Source: Achromobacter sp. MFA1 R4
GTDB lineage: Bacteria; Pseudomonadota; Gammaproteobacteria; Burkholderiales; Burkholderiaceae_B
DNA length: 64,000 nucleotides
Reading direction: 5' to 3'
Assembly (NCBI RefSeq): GCF_900156745.1
Contig: NZ_LT707065.1
Coordinates: forward strand, 2,232,001 to 2,296,000
The notes under the pieces were generated by a model that was not told where the DNA came from, ran no database searches, and saw only the letters and a program-made list of their open reading frames with translations. The position numbers and the translations under genes were made by a program. Shown here in pieces: positions 19,159 through 27,282 of the stretch; position 1 is the stretch's first letter, and every line of letters starts with the position of its first letter.

Positions 19159-20092
19159 TCATGCGCTCATGGCCGGCATCTTCACGCTGGTCCTGCTGGC
19201 CGCAGCGGTATTGACGGCCATCCTGATCGGCCGCGACCGGACGCAGTTGCAGCCATACGAGATCATCTCGGCCACGGCCGTCACCGGCCTGAATCCGCAA
19301 TCGGCCGTGCGCTACCAGGGGGTGCCCGTGGGCCGGGTGCAGTCGCTCGCGCTCAATCCCAACAAGCCGGGCCAGGTGCGCATCCGCATCGGCGTGGCTC
19401 CCAACACGCCGATCACCGAATCGACGTGGGCCGAACTGGGCGTGCAGGGGGTGACCGGCATGGCCAACGTGGATCTGCGCGATGACGGCTCCTCGCTCAA
19501 GCGCCTGACCTCCACCGCCGAGAATCCGGCCGCCATTCCGCTGCGGCCCGGCTTCCTGGACCGCGTGGAGCAGCGCGGCGACAAGCTGATTTCCAACGTC
19601 GAGGTCGCCACCGAGCAATTGAAGCGCGTGCTCAGCGAACAGAACGTGCAGGCCCTTACCGCCAGCCTGCAGAACGCCACCGATATCTCGCAATCCCTGA
19701 AAGAGGCCAGCCGCACTTTGACGCCGACGCTGGCCAAGCTCGGGCCGCTCATGGAGTCGCTGGACCGCACCTCGCGCCAGGCCGACCGCGCCGCCCGCGA
19801 AATCGGCGACCTGGCGCAGCAGGCCCGCCAGTCGCTGGCGCGCCTGAATGCGCCGGACGGCCCGCTGGCTGTGGCCACGCGCAGCCTCAACGACATCGCC
19901 CTGGCCGCCGCGCGCCTGGATGGCGAGACCCTGCCGGCGATCACCGGCATGGCGACGGACGTCGGCGCGGCCGCGCGCGGCGCCGCCAATACCCTGCGCC
20001 GTGTGGACAGCACGCCGCAATCGTTCCTGTTCGGTCCCGCGCCCATGGCGCCGGGACCCGGCGAACCCGGCTTTGCCGGATTCGGGAGATAG
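19145..20092 (+). CDS. MCE/MlaD-family substrate-binding protein
   Basis: The 315-residue protein has one N-terminal membrane helix (GIFTLVLLAAAVLTAILIG) and a single MCE domain at about residues 38-115 (VTGLNPQSAVRYQGVPVG), followed by a long helical tail rich in heptad-like leucines and alanines. MCE proteins form hexameric rings or tunnels for lipid passage across the periplasm. The helical tail suggests it may extend toward the outer membrane, as in PqiB-like proteins. It is followed five bases later by its partner lipoprotein gene. Confidence 0.9.
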   Translation: MENRSHALMAGIFTLVLLAAAVLTAILIGRDRTQLQPYEIISATAVTGLNPQSAVRYQGVPVGRVQSLALNPNKPGQVRIRIGVAPNTPITESTWAELGVQGVTGMANVDLRDDGSSLKRLTSTAENPAAIPLRPGFLDRVEQRGDKLISNVEVATEQLKRVLSEQNVQALTASLQNATDISQSLKEASRTLTPTLAKLGPLMESLDRTSRQADRAAREIGDLAQQARQSLARLNAPDGPLAVATRSLNDIALAAARLDGETLPAITGMATDVGAAARGAANTLRRVDSTPQSFLFGPAPMAPGPGEPGFAGFGR

Positions 20093-20097
20093 CCGAA

Positions 20098-20703
20098 ATG
20101 AAGATGCGCAGCGCCCTCCTTATCCTGACCCTGACCCTGGCGGGCTGCGGTATCGGCCGCGTCGACGCGCCGCCCAAGGTGTTCGACCTGGGGCTGGACG
20201 CCAGGCCCGTGCCCGCCTTGCCGGCGCGCGACCCGATTGCGCTGACGTTCCAGTCCGCGCCCGGCCTGTCCGACACCGGCATGATCTGGCGCGTGGGCGA
20301 CAGCGCCGCGCCGCGGTCCTATGCGACGTATCGCTGGGCCGCGTCGCCCGCCGACCTGGTGCGCCAGCGCGTCGTCGACCGCCTGTCGCGCCAGGGCCCG
20401 GTGCTCAACGATCGCGTCACCTTGCAGACGCCGCAGTTGCAGCTATCGCTGGCGCAGTTCGAACAGGTCTTCACCGAGGACGGGCAGTCCAGCCAGGGGC
20501 GCATCCTGTTGCAGGCCGTGCTGCTGAATGGACGCGCCGTGGTGGACCAGAAGCGCATCCTGGTGACGGCGCCCGCGCCTACGCAGGACGCCGAAGGCGG
20601 CGTCGCGGCCCTGCGCGAGGCCACCGACCAGGCCTGCGACCAGCTCGCGCAATGGCTCGGCGCCACACTGGCAGCGCCGGCACAGACGGCCCGCGCGAGA
20701 TGA
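20098..20703 (+). CDS. ABC-transport auxiliary lipoprotein (PqiC-like)
   Basis: The protein has 201 residues with a type II signal peptide: LAGC gives lipidation at Cys17. The mature part matches the ABC_trans_aux/DUF330 family, known from PqiC in lipid-transport operons. It probably sits in the outer membrane and joins the MCE tunnel. This completes a four-gene operon: STAS-MlaE, MlaF, MCE and lipoprotein. ATG codons at 20098 and 20104 are both possible starts. Confidence 0.85.
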   Translation: MKMRSALLILTLTLAGCGIGRVDAPPKVFDLGLDARPVPALPARDPIALTFQSAPGLSDTGMIWRVGDSAAPRSYATYRWAASPADLVRQRVVDRLSRQGPVLNDRVTLQTPQLQLSLAQFEQVFTEDGQSSQGRILLQAVLLNGRAVVDQKRILVTAPAPTQDAEGGVAALREATDQACDQLAQWLGATLAAPAQTARAR

Positions 20704-20744
20704 GCGGTTAACATCGTTCCTTTTTCCGCACGCTGAGTCACGCC

Positions 20745-21398
20745 ATGTCCGCACGCACTGAAACCCACGCTTTCGTCGGCGCCGCCGGCCGTATCGACTG
20801 CGCCATCGACTGGCCCGCCGGATCGCCGCGCGGATGGGCGCTGGTGCTGCATCCGCATCCGTTGCAGGGCGGCGCGCGCGAGAACAAGGTGGTCACGACG
20901 CTGTCGCGCGCGTGCGTGCAGCACGGGCTGGTGGCGGTGCGGCCCAACTTCCGTGGCGTGGGCCAGTCCGAAGGCGAGTTCGACAAATCCGTGGGCGAAA
21001 CCCAGGACATGCTGGCCGTCGTGGCGCAGATGCGCGAACGCCATCCCGAACTGGCGCAGGCGCCTTGGGTGCTCGCGGGCTTTTCGTTCGGCACGGCCGT
21101 CGCGGCGCAGACTTACGCCGCGCTGGCCGAGCAGGGCGAGCCCGTCCTGCCGTCGGCCCTGATGCTGATGGGCCCCGCCGTCAACCGCTTTCAGTCGCAC
21201 GAAGTGCAGGTCCCCGACGACACGCTCATGGTGCACGGCGAAGAGGACGAGGTGGTGCCGCTGTCCGAGGCCATGGACTGGGCGCGTCCGCGCTCGATCC
21301 CTGTCGTGGTGGTGCCGGGCGCCTCGCACTTCTTTCACGGAAAGCTGCTCGTGCTGCGCCAATTGGTGCAGGCTCGCCTGAAGGTCGCGCTGGACTGA
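20745..21398 (+). CDS. Alpha/beta hydrolase
   Basis: The 217-residue protein has the oxyanion-region HPHPLQGG near residues 36-43, the nucleophile elbow GFSFGT with Ser114, an Asp in GEEDEVVP and a late His in GASHFFHG. The NxFRGVGxSEG pattern fits a widespread bacterial family of small hydrolases related to CocE/NonD and dienelactone hydrolases. The substrate is unknown. It lies 41 bases after the lipid-transport operon and may be read with it. Confidence 0.82.
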   Translation: MSARTETHAFVGAAGRIDCAIDWPAGSPRGWALVLHPHPLQGGARENKVVTTLSRACVQHGLVAVRPNFRGVGQSEGEFDKSVGETQDMLAVVAQMRERHPELAQAPWVLAGFSFGTAVAAQTYAALAEQGEPVLPSALMLMGPAVNRFQSHEVQVPDDTLMVHGEEDEVVPLSEAMDWARPRSIPVVVVPGASHFFHGKLLVLRQLVQARLKVALD

Positions 21399-21491
21399 AC
21401 GGTCCGCGCGGCACGCCGCAGGTTGCATCAGGTTGCATGTTTTAGGCGCGCGGGGAACCCCGCGTGGCCGGGATGGGTCTGATCGACTGCC

Positions 21492-21497
21492 TATAAT
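21492..21497 (+). promoter_or_regulatory. Consensus -10 hexamer upstream of dacC
   Basis: A perfect TATAAT lies 54 bases before the dacC ATG. No clear -35 hexamer occurs at 16-18 bases upstream; a TG four bases before the hexamer may contribute. It falls in the 152-base gap after the hydrolase gene and is the best promoter candidate for dacC. Confidence 0.5.
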
Positions 21498-21550
21498 TGT
21501 CAGCCACTTGCCCCGCGCCGGCGGGCGTCATTCCTGGACCCACGTTGCCG

Positions 21551-22813
21551 ATGAAGAAATTGCCTCACTCCGCTCAATCCCCCGTTGTCTTTACCCGCCG
21601 CCTCGTTTCAGGCGCCGTGTTGTCGGCGATGCTGGCGGCCTCCATGCCGGCTTGGGCGCAGCAGGCGCCCGCCGCTCCCGCCGCCGCGCCGGCTGCGACG
21701 GCCCCGGCCCCCACGCCTGCGGGCGCGATCCCTGTCGGCGACGTGTCGGCCGTCCCGGCGCCCACGATCGCGGCCAAGGCCTGGATCGTCGTCGATGTGA
21801 ACAGCGGCCAGACGCTGGCCGCTTCCAATCCCGACATGAAGGTCGAGCCGGCTTCGCTCACCAAGATCATGACGGCCTACGTGGTCTTCAACGCGCTGGA
21901 AGAAAAGCGCCTGACGCTGGAACAGACGGTCCCGGTGTCCGAACACGCCTGGCGCACCGGCGGTTCGCGCATGTTCATCGAGCCGCGCAAGCCGGTCACC
22001 GTGGACGAACTGAACCAGGGCATGATCGTGCAGTCCGGCAACGATGCGTCCGTGGCGCTGGCCGAGGCCGTGGGCGGCAGCGAGTCCGCCTTCGCTGCCC
22101 TGATGAACCAGGAGGCCGAGCGCCTGGGCATGAAGAACACGCACTTCATGAACGCCACCGGCCTGCCCGACCCGCAGCACACGACGTCCGTGCGCGACCT
22201 CGCCACGATGTCCGCTCACCTGATCACCGATCACCCGGACTACTTCCACTACTACAAGCAGAAAAGCTACACGTACAACAAGATCACGCAGCCCAACCGC
22301 AACCGCCTGCTGTGGGCCGATCCCTCGGTCGACGGCATGAAGACCGGCCACACCGAATCGGCCGGCTACTGCCTGGTGTCGACGGCCGTGCGCGGCGACC
22401 GCCGCATCCTCGTGGTCGTGGTGGGCACCGACAGCGAAGCCACGCGCGCCGAAGAAAGCCTGAAGCTCCTGAACTGGAGCTTCCAGAACTTCGACACGGT
22501 CAAGCTGTTCGACAAGAGCCAACCCGGCATCGACGCCCGCGTCTGGGAAGGCACCGCCGAAAACGTCAAGCTCGGCCCGCCCAACCCCGTCTCCATCGCC
22601 GTGCCGCGCGGCAAGGCCGGCGAACTCAAGCCGGTCGCGCAGCGCACCGATCCGCTGATTGCGCCGCTGGCCAAGGGCCAGCAGGTCGGCACGCTGCAAT
22701 TCACGCTGGACGGCAAGGTGCTGCGCACCGAACCGCTGGTGGTGCAGGACGCCGTCGAGCGCGCCGGCTTCTTCGGCCGCATGGTCGACACCGTCAAGCG
22801 CTGGTTCCAGTAA
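21551..22813 (+). CDS. dacC: Serine D-Ala-D-Ala carboxypeptidase (penicillin-binding protein 5/6 type)
   Basis: This periplasmic enzyme trims the terminal D-Ala from peptidoglycan pentapeptides. The 420-residue product has a signal peptide ending PAWA-QQ (residues 1-37) and an Ala/Pro-rich linker. Active-site motifs are SLTK (S102, K105), SGN (S162-N164) and KTG (K264). The C-terminal PBP5-type beta domain and an amphipathic tail (RMVDTVKRWFQ) that would anchor it to the inner membrane are present. ATG 21551 gives a standard signal peptide; the TTG further up lies inside the promoter. Confidence 0.94.
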   Translation: MKKLPHSAQSPVVFTRRLVSGAVLSAMLAASMPAWAQQAPAAPAAAPAATAPAPTPAGAIPVGDVSAVPAPTIAAKAWIVVDVNSGQTLAASNPDMKVEPASLTKIMTAYVVFNALEEKRLTLEQTVPVSEHAWRTGGSRMFIEPRKPVTVDELNQGMIVQSGNDASVALAEAVGGSESAFAALMNQEAERLGMKNTHFMNATGLPDPQHTTSVRDLATMSAHLITDHPDYFHYYKQKSYTYNKITQPNRNRLLWADPSVDGMKTGHTESAGYCLVSTAVRGDRRILVVVVGTDSEATRAEESLKLLNWSFQNFDTVKLFDKSQPGIDARVWEGTAENVKLGPPNPVSIAVPRGKAGELKPVAQRTDPLIAPLAKGQQVGTLQFTLDGKVLRTEPLVVQDAVERAGFFGRMVDTVKRWFQ

Positions 22814-22853
22814 ATCTGGCACCGCGGCCCCGGCCGCGGGTGTAAGCTAGCAG

Positions 22854-22883
22854 CGGGCGTTTCGTGCGCGAAACGCCCGTTTT
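22854..22883 (+). terminator. Rho-independent terminator of dacC
   Basis: An 11-base-pair perfect stem (CGGGCGTTTCG / CGAAACGCCCG) with a TGCG loop is followed by TTTT. It starts 41 bases after the dacC stop. A second short GC hairpin precedes it. Confidence 0.85.
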
Positions 22884-22945
22884 GCATTCTTCGGGGGCGG
22901 GCCGGGCGGCTCGTCCCTGTTCCATTTCAAATTCAGGAGTGCCTC

Positions 22946-23812
22946 ATGATTCCGGGCGTGCCGGGCGAAAGCCAGGTGTATCTCAACGGTGAATTCCTGC
23001 GCGTGGACGAGGCCAAGGTCTCCGTCCTGGACCGCGGCTTCATTTTCGGCGACGGCATCTACGAAGTCGTCCCCGTGTACCAAGGCAATGCATTCCGCAT
23101 GGCCGAACACCTCGACCGTCTCGACCGCAGCCTGGCCGCCTTGCGCATCGCGCAGCCGTTCGACCGCAGCGGGTGGATCGACCTGATCCAGCAATTGCTG
23201 GACCGTTCTAACCTGGAAACCTGCATCGTGTACCTGCAGGTGACCCGCGGCGTGGCCAAGCGCGACCACCAGTTCCCGTCGCCCGCCGTGCCCCCGACGG
23301 TGTTCGGCATGATCTCGGCCTGGTCGCCGCCGGCGGCCGCGCAGCGCGCCCAGGGCCTGTCCGCGATCAGCATCCCCGACGAGCGCTGGCTGCATTGCGA
23401 AATCAAGTCCGTGTCGCTGCTGGGCAATGTGCTGGCCAAGCAGCAGGCGGTGGACGCCCACGTTGACGAAGTCCTGCAGTTCCGCGACGGCTACCTGACC
23501 GAAGGTTCCTCCACCAATATCTGGGTCGTCTCGGGCGGCAAGCTGCTGGCCCCGCCCAAGAACAACCTGATCCTCGAGGGCATCCGCTACGGGCTGATGG
23601 GCGAACTGGCCGCCGAGACCGGCATCCCGTTCGAAGCACGCCGCATCTCGCAGCAAGAGGTGGAGCAGGCCGACGAACTGATGCTGTCGTCCGCCACCAA
23701 GGAAGTGCTGGCCATCGTCTCGCTGGACGGCAAACCCGTGGGAACCGGCAAGCCCGGCCCTGTTTTTGAGCAATTGCGTGCGGGTTATGATGCCCGCATC
23801 GCCGCGCTGTAG
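22946..23812 (+). CDS. dat: D-amino acid aminotransferase (class IV PLP enzyme)
   Basis: The 288-residue fold-type IV transaminase probably interconverts D-alanine and D-glutamate with their keto acids. The PLP lysine is K154 in EIKSVSLLGNVLAKQ, and the cofactor-binding TEGSSTNIW follows. The IKSxxLLxNVLA context favours D-amino acid over branched-chain aminotransferases. AGGAG is well placed before the ATG. Its place after dacC and before ybeD-lipB is conserved in related betaproteobacteria. Confidence 0.88.
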   Translation: MIPGVPGESQVYLNGEFLRVDEAKVSVLDRGFIFGDGIYEVVPVYQGNAFRMAEHLDRLDRSLAALRIAQPFDRSGWIDLIQQLLDRSNLETCIVYLQVTRGVAKRDHQFPSPAVPPTVFGMISAWSPPAAAQRAQGLSAISIPDERWLHCEIKSVSLLGNVLAKQQAVDAHVDEVLQFRDGYLTEGSSTNIWVVSGGKLLAPPKNNLILEGIRYGLMGELAAETGIPFEARRISQQEVEQADELMLSSATKEVLAIVSLDGKPVGTGKPGPVFEQLRAGYDARIAAL

Positions 23813-23822
23813 TCCCGGCGCG

Positions 23823-23874
23823 GGGCGGCCCCGGGGCCGCCCGCCCGGCGCGCGCCGGCCCTTGCCGGCGCGCC
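23823..23874. repeat. Two strong hairpins between dat and ybeD
   Basis: A perfect 20-base palindrome (GGGCGGCCCC/GGGGCCGCCC, 23823-23842) is followed by a second long, nearly perfect hairpin (23847-23874). There is no T-tract, so they may slow or attenuate transcription or protect the RNA end rather than terminate it. The following 49 bases before ybeD are AT-richer. Confidence 0.5.
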
Positions 23875-23923
23875 GCTTGCCCCCATATAAGAACATTCAG
23901 GGGCAACTCTTTTTAGGCACATC

Positions 23924-24196
23924 ATGCACATTCCGCCCGAAGATTCTTTGATCGAATATCCCAGCGACTTTCCCATCAAGGTCATGGGCAAGCATCATCC
24001 CGAATTCGCGCAGACGCTGACCGAGGTCGTGCTGCAGTTCGATCCGGGATTCGACGCCGCGACCGTGGAAATGCGCCCCAGCAAGGGGGGCAACTACCTG
24101 GGACTGACCTTCACCGTGCGCGCGACCTCCCGCGAGCAGCTCGACGCCCTGTATCGGGCGCTGCATGGCCACCCCATGGTGTCCATCGTCCTGTAA
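23924..24196 (+). CDS. ybeD: DUF493/YbeD-family regulatory protein
   Basis: This 90-residue ACT-like small protein has the typical motifs IEYPSDFPIKVMG, the central SKGGNYLGLTFTV and a C-terminal HPMVSIVL. The family is found next to lipB throughout proteobacteria and is thought to have a regulatory role linked to lipoate metabolism, but its mechanism is unknown. It lies 12 bases before lipB. Confidence 0.9.
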   Translation: MHIPPEDSLIEYPSDFPIKVMGKHHPEFAQTLTEVVLQFDPGFDAATVEMRPSKGGNYLGLTFTVRATSREQLDALYRALHGHPMVSIVL

Positions 24197-24208
24197 GGCA
24201 AGATCGCC

Positions 24209-24847
24209 GTGATCAAGTGGCTCGCGCGGCCGGTGGACTACCTGCCGGTCTGGCAGGACATGCAGGCCTACACCAGCCAGCGCGACGCCGACACGCCGGA
24301 TGAGATCTGGCTGTGCGAGCACACGCCGGTCTATACGCTGGGCCAGGCCGGCCTGCCCCAGCATGTGCTCAACCCCGGCAACATCCCCATCGTCCATTGC
24401 GACCGAGGCGGCCAGGTGACCTACCACGGCCCAGGCCAGGTCATGGCCTATGCGCTGTTCGACCTGCGCCGCGCCGACATGTACGTCAAGGAATACGTCG
24501 CCTTGCTGGAATCCGCCGTCATCGACACGCTGGCTCGGTTCGGCGTGAGCGGCGCCTGTCGCAAGCCGGGCGCGCCCGGCGTCTACGTGCCCGACCCCGC
24601 CGGCGGCGAACTCGCCAAGATCGCGGCCCTGGGCATCAAGATCCGCAATGGCAGGGCTTATCACGGCGTGTCGCTGAACGTCGAGATGGATCTTGCGCCA
24701 TTCCTCGGCATCAACCCCTGCGGCTACGAAGGGCTGCGCACCGTCGACATGGCGGCCTGTGGCGCGCGCTGCTCGCCCACCGAGGCGGGCGACGCGTTGG
24801 CCCAGAACCTGGCGCGGGCATGGCGTCGTCGAAGGAACCCGAATTGA
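24209..24847 (+). CDS. lipB: Octanoyl-[acyl-carrier-protein]:protein N-octanoyltransferase
   Basis: The enzyme moves octanoate from ACP to lipoyl domains, the first step of de novo lipoate synthesis. The 212-residue protein has [16 protein letters not shown], the catalytic lysine K137 in KIAALGIKI and the catalytic C171 in NPCGYEGL. The start is GTG at 24209 after an AAGGCAAGA ribosome site. lipA, which normally follows closely, is displaced 2.4 kb downstream by three other genes. Confidence 0.93.
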   Translation: MIKWLARPVDYLPVWQDMQAYTSQRDADTPDEIWLCEHTPVYTLGQAGLPQHVLNPGNIPIVHCDRGGQVTYHGPGQVMAYALFDLRRADMYVKEYVALLESAVIDTLARFGVSGACRKPGAPGVYVPDPAGGELAKIAALGIKIRNGRAYHGVSLNVEMDLAPFLGINPCGYEGLRTVDMAACGARCSPTEAGDALAQNLARAWRRRRNPN

Positions 24848-25566
24848 AGACCTACACCGCGGCCGAGGTCGCCGCCACCACGCCCGAACAGCTCGCGCGC
24901 CTGCGCGAATCCGGCCCGCCCGAGGAATACGCCGCGTGGATCCGCACCGCGGCCGAATTGGGCCTGACCGAGGCCCAGACGATCTACGGGCAGATGCTGC
25001 TGGACGGCGTGGGCGTCGAACGCGAGCCCGCGGAGGGACTGGCGTGGTTCAAGCGCGCCGCCCATGCCGATCACCCCATGGCCATCAACATGGTGGGACG
25101 CTGCTACGAAAACGGATGGGGTGTGCCGGCCGACGACACCGTCGCGGCGTACTGGTTTCGCCGGGCCGCCGATGCGGGGCTCGACTGGGGCCTGTACAAC
25201 TATGCCCACATGCTGCGCAGCGGGCGCGGCGGCGTCACGCAGAACCCCGCCGCGGCGCTGGCCCTGTACCAGCAGGCCGCGCAGGCGGGCCACGTGAAGT
25301 CCATCGGCGTGGTCGGCCGCTACTACGAGGCGGGCGACGTGATCCCGCAGGACATGGCGCGCGCGTTCGATTGCTACCAGCGCTGCGCCGAAGGCGGCGA
25401 CTTCCGGGGCATGTTCCACCTGGGCCGCCTGCTGCTCCTGCAAGGCAAAAAGGAAGAAGCCGTCCAATGGCTCGTCCGCGTGCCCGAAACCGCCACGCCG
25501 GCCTTCCTGAAGGAAGCCAACGGCATGCTGCAGGACTGCGGCTTTCCGGCGCTGTATGAGATCTGA
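24844..25566 (+). CDS. Sel1/TPR-like repeat protein
   Basis: The protein has 240 residues and at least four Sel1 repeats between about residues 38 and 190, for example [20 protein letters not shown] and [20 protein letters not shown]. Such repeats form a helical solenoid for protein binding. I use the TTG at 24844 because AAGGAA stands seven bases before it and it overlaps the lipB stop (TTGA). An ATG at 24820 would add eight residues but lacks a ribosome site. No signal peptide is visible, so it is probably cytoplasmic. The function is unknown. Confidence 0.8.
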   Translation: MKTYTAAEVAATTPEQLARLRESGPPEEYAAWIRTAAELGLTEAQTIYGQMLLDGVGVEREPAEGLAWFKRAAHADHPMAINMVGRCYENGWGVPADDTVAAYWFRRAADAGLDWGLYNYAHMLRSGRGGVTQNPAAALALYQQAAQAGHVKSIGVVGRYYEAGDVIPQDMARAFDCYQRCAEGGDFRGMFHLGRLLLLQGKKEEAVQWLVRVPETATPAFLKEANGMLQDCGFPALYEI

Positions 25567-25699
25567 GATGTAGGCGTGAGTCGACAGGTGCCCGGCGCCA
25601 CCAGACCTGTCGCGCAGGTCCGGGCGGATATTTGCACCTGCTTGTTCACGCGAGTATCAATTAATAGTTGTTGCCGTAAATTTTGATGGGAATGAGTGT

Positions 25700-26227
25700 A
25701 TGAAGGGTCCTGTCCGTGGGAAATCCATATCGTTTCGCTATGCGACGCCAGATGATGCCGCTTTCGTATTCGGCCTCAGAACGGATTCGAGTCGAAATAA
25801 GTTTGTTTCCACGGTAACGGGAGAGGTCGAGGATCAGCGTCGCTGGCTGGAAAGCTACAAGCTTCGGGAGCAGCGAGATGAAGAGCACTATTTTATTGTC
25901 GAACAAAATGGAGAGCAGGTCGGGACAGTGCGCATCTATGATTTGCGACCGACTTCGTTTTGTTGGGGAAGCTGGATGATGAAGCCGGGGGTTTCGGGCA
26001 CAACGGCTTTGGAGTCCGCAATTCTTTTATACGAGTTTGCTTTTTTCGAATTGGGTTTTTCTCATTCGCACTTTGATGTGAGGATAGAGAATGAGCGAGT
26101 CGTTGCGTTTCATAAACGATTCGGGGCAAAAATTGTTCGCACCACGGCGTTGGATCATTTTTTCGAATATTCAAGATCGGATTACGAAAAGATTCGACCC
26201 AAGTACGCGAAGTTCTTGGTCACGTAG
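25700..26227 (+). CDS. GNAT-family N-acetyltransferase, atypical base composition
   Basis: The 175-residue protein resembles RimJ/RimL-type GNAT enzymes: FRYATPDDAAFVFGLR at the start, a mid VGTVRIYDL strand and a C-terminal VRIENERVVAFHKRFG acetyl-CoA region. GNATs with this layout often acetylate amino sugars (PseH-like) or proteins; the target is unknown. The gene and its upstream 130 bases are far richer in A and T than everything around them, and its codon use (TTT, TTA, AAA, ATA) is foreign to this genome. It appears recently acquired between lipB and lipA. Confidence 0.8.
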   Translation: MKGPVRGKSISFRYATPDDAAFVFGLRTDSSRNKFVSTVTGEVEDQRRWLESYKLREQRDEEHYFIVEQNGEQVGTVRIYDLRPTSFCWGSWMMKPGVSGTTALESAILLYEFAFFELGFSHSHFDVRIENERVVAFHKRFGAKIVRTTALDHFFEYSRSDYEKIRPKYAKFLVT

Positions 26228-26263
26228 TGAACTGCACTGACCTGATTTGAGCGTACGAATGCC

Positions 26264-26314
26264 CCGGTGTGGCTCAAGTACCGGTGTGGCTCAAGTACCG
26301 GTGTGGCTCAAGTA
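26264..26314. repeat. Three perfect 17-bp tandem repeats
   Basis: CCGGTGTGGCTCAAGTA occurs three times head to tail without mismatch. The third copy overlaps the stop codon and last codons of the minus-strand regulator-like gene. The array lies between the acquired GNAT gene and that gene. There are no spacers, so it is not CRISPR. The pattern suggests duplication at a junction. Confidence 0.9.
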
Positions 26315-27120
26315 CTTAAGCGAATCTCGAACACCACTTCCAGCATGTCGCGTTGGCCGGGCCCACGTTCGCCGTCCAGCCGGTCCAGCAGCAACTGACC
26401 CGCACGCCGGCCCAGGTCGGCGGCGTCCACGCCCAGCGTCGTCAGCCCCTGCACCCATTGCACGGCGCTGCCGTCGTCCGTGAATCCCAGCACCGCCAGG
26501 TCCTGCGGCACATGCAGGTCGCGGTTGTGCGCCTCCGACACGGCGGCGGCGGCCAGCAGGTCGGACGTGCAGAACACGGCATCGAAGATCGTATTGGTGG
26601 CCAGCAGGCGCAAAAAGGCCATGCGGCCGTCGTCCATGTGCTGGACCTCGGGCTGCACGATGTCCGCGACCAGCTCCAGCCCCAGCGCGGCGGCGCCGTG
26701 GATGAAGCCCTCGCGCCGGGCGCGTTCCCACGGATTGTCGGCGCTGACGCAGGCGACCCGCGGGTGGCGCTTGTCGGCCAGGTGCCGGGCGGCCAGGCGG
26801 CCGGCCTCGGCGTTGTCGATCGCCACGGCGCTGTCCAGCGTCTGCGGGGACGCGCTCCAGGTCTCGACGACCGGAATCTCCATCGCGGTGAGCGCGGCGC
26901 GCAGCGCGGCGTCCTCCAGCGGCCCGATGACCAGGGCCGCAGCGGGGCGCAAGGCCTCCAGCAGGGGCAGCGTACCGGCGTCCTGCCAGGGCGCGGCCGC
27001 CAGGAAATAGCCGGCGGGAGCGAGCCGTTCGCCGCAGGCCTGGAGGGCGCGGGCGGCCGGGCCGGCATCCAGACGGGGGGCAATCACGGCGACGGGGGCG
27101 GGCGAGGGCAGGGCGGGCAT
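26308..27120 (-). CDS. LacI-type ligand-binding domain protein lacking a DNA-binding domain
   Basis: The 270-residue protein matches the periplasmic-binding-protein-like effector domain of LacI/GalR regulators: VAVIAPRLDAGPAARAL at the start, IDNAEAGRLAARHLADKRH, a VLGFTDDGSAVQW hinge region and LGRRAGQLLLDRLDGE. The usual N-terminal helix-turn-helix of about 60 residues is missing: the open frame before the ATG carries only proline-rich sequence and no HTH in any frame. There is also no signal peptide. It is either a truncated regulator or a stand-alone sensor. Its last codons lie in the 17-bp repeat array, so the C-terminus may also have been altered. Confidence 0.7.
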   Translation of the reverse strand: MPALPSPAPVAVIAPRLDAGPAARALQACGERLAPAGYFLAAAPWQDAGTLPLLEALRPAAALVIGPLEDAALRAALTAMEIPVVETWSASPQTLDSAVAIDNAEAGRLAARHLADKRHPRVACVSADNPWERARREGFIHGAAALGLELVADIVQPEVQHMDDGRMAFLRLLATNTIFDAVFCTSDLLAAAAVSEAHNRDLHVPQDLAVLGFTDDGSAVQWVQGLTTLGVDAADLGRRAGQLLLDRLDGERGPGQRDMLEVVFEIRLST

Positions 27121-27183
27121 GGAAAAGTCGGGAAATACGCCAGGCCAGACGATAACCCAGGCCCGCGGGCTGCCGGGGGGGCA

Positions 27184-27219
27184 ATCGGGCGGACGATCGG
27201 GCGGCGGATCGGGCCGCGA
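27184..27219. repeat. 12-bp imperfect tandem repeats upstream of lipA
   Basis: Three units beginning ATCGGGCSG (ATCGGGCGGACG, ATCGGGCGGCGG, ATCGGGCCGCGA) lie in tandem in the divergent region between the regulator-like gene and lipA. A -10-like TAAAAT follows at 27224-27229, 54 bases before the lipA ATG, with no obvious -35. The repeats could be a protein-binding array or simple slippage. Confidence 0.55.
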
Positions 27220-27282
27220 AGGGTAAAATGCCCTTTTTCTCCCAGACCCGGCCGTCCTGCGGGCCGGTCATGAAGGTGTCCC

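Noticed and set aside
21497-21550. Upstream TTG start for dacC adding 18 residues
   Set aside because: The TTG lies in the TATAAT box, and the ATG at 21551 gives a regular signal peptide.
26264-26314. CRISPR-like array
   Set aside because: The repeats are directly adjacent without spacers, only three copies, and no cas gene is present.
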